NCBI RefSeq assembly: GCF_002933815.1
Contig: NZ_BEYR01000007.1
Span: forward strand, 1 to 64,000
Direction of reading: 5' to 3'
DNA: 64,000 bases
DNA from: Sphingobacterium sp. HMA12
Lineage (GTDB): Bacteria > Bacteroidota > Bacteroidia > Sphingobacteriales > Sphingobacteriaceae
Under the pieces are notes generated by a model, which saw only the letters and a program-made list of their open reading frames with translations, did not search any database and was not told the origin of the DNA. Both the position numbers and the translations under genes were made by a program. Of this stretch, positions 63,236 through 64,000 are shown one piece after another. Every line of letters begins with the position of its first letter. The stretch's first letter is position 1.

Positions 63236-63603
63236 CGATCGCCAATACTGCCTGGGCTTGTTTTTTAAGGCAACTAAATATAACCATATTTTAAGTTGCG
63301 TGCAAGCGGTCTAATGTCTAGAAGCTTGTGCGAAGTTACTGAAAGCGATATCGCGAACTCCCGCAATCAAGGACAGTATCATCAATAATCTCGAAAAGAG
63401 GGTATTGGGAAGGAAAAAAAAGGTGTTAAAAATATAAGTGTCTCATTATGAGTGTTCACATTGTTAATTTGTTCATTTTTCTTAAAAGATAAAGATTAAA
63501 ATGATTATTTAAATGCCCGATGAACGATCTTGGCATAATATCTGTTGATATAGCAGCATATATTAATATAACTAATCTTAAATTGAGAAAAGGGCTACAA
63601 GTA
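63236..63603. other. Divergent intergenic region before the last gene
   Basis: It holds the promoter and palindrome of the XRE gene at its left end. The right half is AT-rich; I see no confident TANNTTTG promoter for the gene at 63604 and no other structure. Confidence 0.4.
63270..63305 (-). promoter_or_regulatory. Promoter and probable operator of the XRE gene
   Basis: On the minus strand TTG (63305-63303), a 20-bp spacer and TATATTTA (63282-63275) form a near-consensus promoter. The inverted repeat GCAACT (63270-63275) / AGTTGC (63294-63299), with inner AT-rich symmetry, lies over it, as expected for a repressor site. Confidence 0.55.
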
Positions 63604-64000
63604 ATGAGTAAGAAGTTTTTTGCCGTTTTATTGTTTTGTGTCGTTACAGCATTTGTGCAAGCACAATCAATGAAAATAACACCGAAGGATTTTGTAGATG
63701 CTAGCGATGAGTCCAAAAACTATGTCGTGTTGAATTTCGCCGGTAGATCACAAAATGATCTCTATAAAGCGGCGCTAAAATATGTGAATTCATATTATAA
63801 TAATCCGGAGAAAGTTACGACGAAAATAGAAGGAGAGCAGATTGTCATTGATGCTATGGAGCAGAAAGCTGTTTATACCACCTATCTGGGCTCAAAAACA
63901 TACTATGATTTTTATTATAAAATTACATTAGACTTCAAAGATGCGAAAATAAGACTCGCACCGAATTACAAATATTTTGAGTCACCGGGTGGGATTGAAT
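63604..64000 (+). CDS. Secreted protein, DUF4468-like, N-terminal part (cut by window end)
   Basis: The frame runs from the ATG at 63604 to the window end (132 codons, no stop). A signal peptide (about 1-21, ending FVQAQ) is followed by a domain with LNFAGRSQNDLYKAALKYV, then YYNNPEK, then a beta strand and KTYYDFYYKITLDFKDAKIR. The order 'helix with Asn-Pro-Asp/Glu, then strand with DFKDxKxR' matches the DUF4468 family (putative TBP-like fold) of Bacteroidota as I remember it. Function unknown. Confidence 0.65.
   Translation, partial: MSKKFFAVLLFCVVTAFVQAQSMKITPKDFVDASDESKNYVVLNFAGRSQNDLYKAALKYVNSYYNNPEKVTTKIEGEQIVIDAMEQKAVYTTYLGSKTYYDFYYKITLDFKDAKIRLAPNYKYFESPGGIE

Overview
The window looks like chromosomal DNA of a Bacteroidota member, most likely family Sphingobacteriaceae (Sphingobacterium or a close relative; inference from gene families, not a database match). 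The evidence is three SusC/SusD outer-membrane import systems, each tied to an ECF sigma factor and a FecR-type anti-sigma factor, many lipoproteins, promoters of the TTG/TANNTTTG type, and few Shine-Dalgarno sites. I see no rRNA, tRNA, transposase, integrase or CRISPR array.

Layout. 1-972: 3' part of a susD gene cut by the window edge. 1049-2184 (minus): a MauE/DoxX redox membrane protein and a small secreted protein, preceded by a striking array of eleven AT-rich cores spaced exactly 21 or 24 bp (2190-2414). 2612-2692: a possible 26-residue peptide gene with its own terminator. 2751-4540 (minus): two translationally coupled genes of unknown function. 4902-8247: a membrane-anchored LytTR-like regulator followed by small proteins of unknown function. 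8540-16727: ECF sigma, FecR, SusC, SusD and a TlpA-type thioredoxin. 16864-25516 (minus): a second ECF-FecR-SusC-SusD set ending in a GH29 alpha-L-fucosidase, i.e. a small fucose-directed utilisation locus. 25775-28973 (minus): a multi-PAS histidine kinase and a leucine-rich-repeat protein whose C-terminus copies the fucosidase tail.

29296-36416: two small proteins and an AcrAB-TolC-like RND drug efflux operon. 36486-36656: a decayed PepSY-like pseudogene. 36698-37603: DoxX and DinB proteins. 37762-45356: an OmpR-type response regulator, its sensor kinase and a CzcCBA/Cus-like heavy-metal RND operon, with phased direct repeats at the efflux promoter that probably bind the regulator. 45582-54024: a third ECF-FecR-SusC-SusD-thioredoxin module, the same gene order as 8540-16727. 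54216-57048 (minus): an ABC exporter with a NEW3-domain protein. 57258-58071 (minus): Hsp20 and a small protein. 58500-64000: unknown proteins, a serine hydrolase, an XRE regulator fused to a membrane domain, and a partial secreted protein at the right edge.

How the parts relate. The three ECF/FecR/SusCD sets are signal-responsive import systems: the SusC N-terminal STN domain talks to FecR, which controls the sigma factor. In all three, the gap between fecR and susC holds a tiny open reading frame followed by a hairpin, suggesting a shared leader control of the costly outer-membrane genes. Two of the sets end in a thioredoxin-like protein and no carbohydrate enzyme, so their cargo is probably not a glycan. 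The 21-bp array before the MauE operon, the fecR-susC leaders and the fucosidase/LRR shared tail are the least explained structures.
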